DNA of 8,295 bases from Bordetella parapertussis (GTDB lineage: Bacteria > Pseudomonadota > Gammaproteobacteria > Burkholderiales > Burkholderiaceae_C), in the NCBI GenBank assembly GCA_943328885.2, contig CALQBT020000097.1, positions 1-8,295 on the forward strand, in the 5' to 3' direction. Shown piece by piece: positions 6,691 to 8,295 of this stretch. Made by a program: the position numbers and the translations under genes. Position 1 is the first letter of the stretch; each line of letters begins with the position of its first letter. The notes below the pieces were generated by a model that saw nothing but the letters and a program-made list of their open reading frames with translations, was not told the DNA's origin and ran no database searches.

Positions 6691-8295
6691 ACTGTAGAGC
6701 CATCACTTCGCTGCCCGAGCTAGCCGGCGCTTCGGTCAGATCGCTGTGCCAGAACAAGGCCGGTGACATAGCAGCCAACATCGGCGACACACCATGAAGT
6801 ATCGAGGTTTCCTCCGCACAAGCCGATAGTTGCTCGACAGTGCGGTCCACCCAGTTTCTCTGGAGCGACGCCGAATTCGTACCTTCAGTGCTGCCCAGCA
6901 ATTGCAGCATCTCGTTGCACCGCCCAAGCGCTTGTGTCATATCCGACACTCGGCCCTCCAGCGATGCCGGGTGAGTGGCCGAGGCATCGACTTGCTGTGC
7001 CGAGGCCAGCCAAACGTCAACCAATTCATGGCTGGCACCGTCCGTTGAGTCATAACTGCTCGTCAAACCAATCACATTGCCGTTGTCCAGCGACAAGGTC
7101 GTCGTGGCGCTCAGTCGCAACGCGCTGATACCCAGTGCATCAAGCTGTTTCAACTCCGCGGCTTGCGACAGTCCGTCGCTGTTGGCGTCTACCCAAACTG
7201 CCAACGATGTGAAGATCGCGTCCCGTGAGTCGATCACACTATCGCCATTGCCATCCAGTAACGCCAAGGCCGCAAAGCCGTCGGCCGCATGGCTGCCGTC
7301 AGACAGCAAAGTGCCGCTGCCGAACAACTCGCCGCCATCGTCGATCACCCCGTTGTGGTTGCGGTCCAGCACCAACAGGCCATCGGCGGGCGCAACCCAG
7401 CCAGTAGCCGCTGCATGGCCCAGGTTGGCCACATCGAATTGCACGCCTGCGCTCAAGCCCAATGTCTGCACACCATTGCCGTCGAGGTCAAGCATCAGCG
7501 GTGTCACCAGGCCGCCGGTTTTGGTCTTCACAATCTTGCTCTGGGCTGGTGTCAACGCTGACACCTGCGCGGTGGTGAATGCGAACAACTGCGCAGTACT
7601 CAAGCTTGAAATCTGCGCCGTCGTCAGTGCCTGGATCTCTGCTGTCGTGAAGGCGCGAATTTGTGTCGTGCCAAGAGCAGCGAGATCCGCAGTTTCGAGC
7701 TTTGCGACCTGCGCAGTCGTCAAGGCAGCGATTTGGCTGCTTGTCAGCGCCGTGAACTGCGCCGTCGTCAACAAGTTCAGCCGCGCTGCGGTCAGCGCAG
7801 GCAATTGCAGCGTCGTCAGCGCCGCCACCTGTACAGGGGTCAAGCTCACCCAATTCGCGCTGCTCAGTGCGTTGAGCTGAACCACAGACAGAGCAGCAAT
7901 TTGTACGTTGGTCACGCCGACCAGCTGAGTCGAACTCAGTGCGGCAAGCTTCGCCGTCTTCAGTACAGCCATGTCAGCCGGCGTGAGCGCGCCAATCTGG
8001 GCCGCACTCAGCACCGCAAAGTCTGCGCTCTCGAGCGCGACGACCTGGGCGGTCGTCAACGCCGCGATTTGGGTCGTCGTCAGCGCCGTGAACTGCGCCG
8101 TCGTGAGCGCATTCAGCCGCGTGGTGCTCAGCGCGGCGAGCTGTGGCGCCGCCAGCGCGGCCACCTGGCTGCCGCCGAGCTTGATCCACTGCGCGCTGCT
8201 CAACGCGCTGAGCTGGTTTACCGACAGCGCGGCGACCTGGCTGGCGGTCAGCGCGCCCACCTGCGACGTGCCAAGCCGGGCAACTTGCGCAGTGC
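6668..8295 (-). CDS. Large repetitive secreted protein (putative T1SS adhesin), C-terminal part
   Basis: This is the 3' part of a large protein whose 5' end lies beyond the window; the frame is open to the edge and the GTG at 8260 is internal. Visible modules, N to C: about 31 octapeptide repeats of the form A-L-[ST]-[ST]-x-[QDE]-hydrophobic-x (down to 7535); then TPLMLDLDGNGVQTL and a module with EF-hand-like, Asp/Asn-rich loops (DRNHNGVIDDGGELF at 7322-7366, DGNGDSVIDSRDAIF at 7211-7255, VDANSDGLSQAAEL at 7152-7193); then HELVDVWLASAQ and a tail of about 110 residues. This module is common at the ends of large exported calcium-binding proteins. No GGxGxD RTX nonapeptides are visible. The tail contains two Cys (GRCNEM, SACAEE), which is unusual for type I substrates. 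Position just upstream of the T1SS genes suggests it is their substrate; adhesion is an inference. The stop at 6668 may result from a frameshift. Confidence 0.82.
   Translation of the reverse strand, partial: TAQVARLGTSQVGALTASQVAALSVNQLSALSSAQWIKLGGSQVAALAAPQLAALSTTRLNALTTAQFTALTTTQIAALTTAQVVALESADFAVLSAAQIGALTPADMAVLKTAKLAALSSTQLVGVTNVQIAALSVVQLNALSSANWVSLTPVQVAALTTLQLPALTAARLNLLTTAQFTALTSSQIAALTTAQVAKLETADLAALGTTQIRAFTTAEIQALTTAQISSLSTAQLFAFTTAQVSALTPAQSKIVKTKTGGLVTPLMLDLDGNGVQTLGLSAGVQFDVANLGHAAATGWVAPADGLLVLDRNHNGVIDDGGELFGSGTLLSDGSHAADGFAALALLDGNGDSVIDSRDAIFTSLAVWVDANSDGLSQAAELKQLDALGISALRLSATTTLSLDNGNVIGLTSSYDSTDGASHELVDVWLASAQQVDASATHPASLEGRVSDMTQALGRCNEMLQLLGSTEGTNSASLQRNWVDRTVEQLSACAEETSILHGVSPMLAAMSPALFWHSDLTEAPASSGSEVMALQFGHRPGR
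7535..8295 (-). repeat. Tandem 24-bp (octapeptide) coding repeats
   Basis: The array holds 31 complete octads plus a partial one at the window edge, for example ALTTAQFT, ALTTTQIA, ALTTAQVV, ALESADFA. Leu at position 2 and a hydrophobic residue at position 7 are nearly invariant; position 3 is mostly Thr or Ser and position 6 mostly Gln, Asp, Glu or Arg. The copies are diverged at DNA level. The array continues past 8295. Confidence 0.9.
7559..8230 (-). repeat. Two 336-bp higher-order repeat units of 14 octads each
   Basis: Octads 1-14 at 7895-8230 align one-for-one with octads 1-14 at 7559-7894. Diagnostic octads recur in register: ALSVNQLS/ALSVVQLN (1), ALSSAQWI/ALSSANWV (2, the only Trp positions in the array), ALSTTRLN/ALTAARLN (5), ALTTAQFT/LLTTAQFT (6), ALESADFA/KLETADLA (9). 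The Trp codons lie at 8186-8188 and 7850-7852, exactly 336 bp apart. A 26-bp perfect match (7743-7768 and 8079-8104) has the same spacing. Confidence 0.85.

Noticed and set aside
7535..8295. Short periodic repeats that could be mistaken for a CRISPR array.
   Set aside because: The 24-bp units are contiguous, diverged and in frame within a coding region; there are no unique spacers between conserved repeats.

Overview
The window is GC-rich with dense, mostly minus-strand coding. It looks like a Gram-negative betaproteobacterium, probably Burkholderiales. That placement rests on base composition, on the CaiC-like ligase and SodC wording, and on remembered similarity of the adhesin repeats to large proteins of that order. 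No database search was possible.

Layout from left to right. Positions 1-880 (+) hold the C-terminal part of an acyl-CoA ligase (AMP-binding superfamily) whose 5' end lies outside the window. Positions 967-1235 (-) hold the C-terminal half of a Cu/Zn superoxide dismutase. The fragment converges on the ligase gene and has lost its N-terminal half and start. Positions 1373-6363 (-) hold a complete three-gene type I secretion system. It is transcribed right to left in the order TolC-family outer-membrane protein, ABC exporter with a degenerate C39-like domain, and HlyD-family membrane fusion protein. Positions 6668-8295 (-) hold the C-terminal part of a large repetitive protein, the likely substrate. 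It has about 31 octapeptide repeats, then a module of calcium-binding-type loops, then a tail. Its 5' end lies beyond position 8295.

How the parts fit. The repeat protein would be made in the cytoplasm and passed through the ABC/MFP/TolC channel to the outside. It could act there as an adhesin or surface-layer-like protein, as in LapA/LapBCE-type systems. The gene spacing is tight: 4 nt between tolC and the ABC gene, and 16 nt between the ABC gene and the MFP gene. This points to a single transcript.

Three points deserve attention. (1) The octad repeats have a higher-order period of exactly 336 bp (14 octads, 112 residues). (2) The 304-bp gap between the repeat protein and tolC looks coding on the minus strand. 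It becomes one continuous extension of the repeat protein, ending 4 nt before tolC, if two compensating one-base indels at TTT runs are assumed. (3) The sodC fragment loses homology within about 140 bp of the end of the secretion operon, which suggests a rearrangement or insertion junction. I see no tRNA, rRNA, CRISPR array, insertion sequence or convincing promoter.
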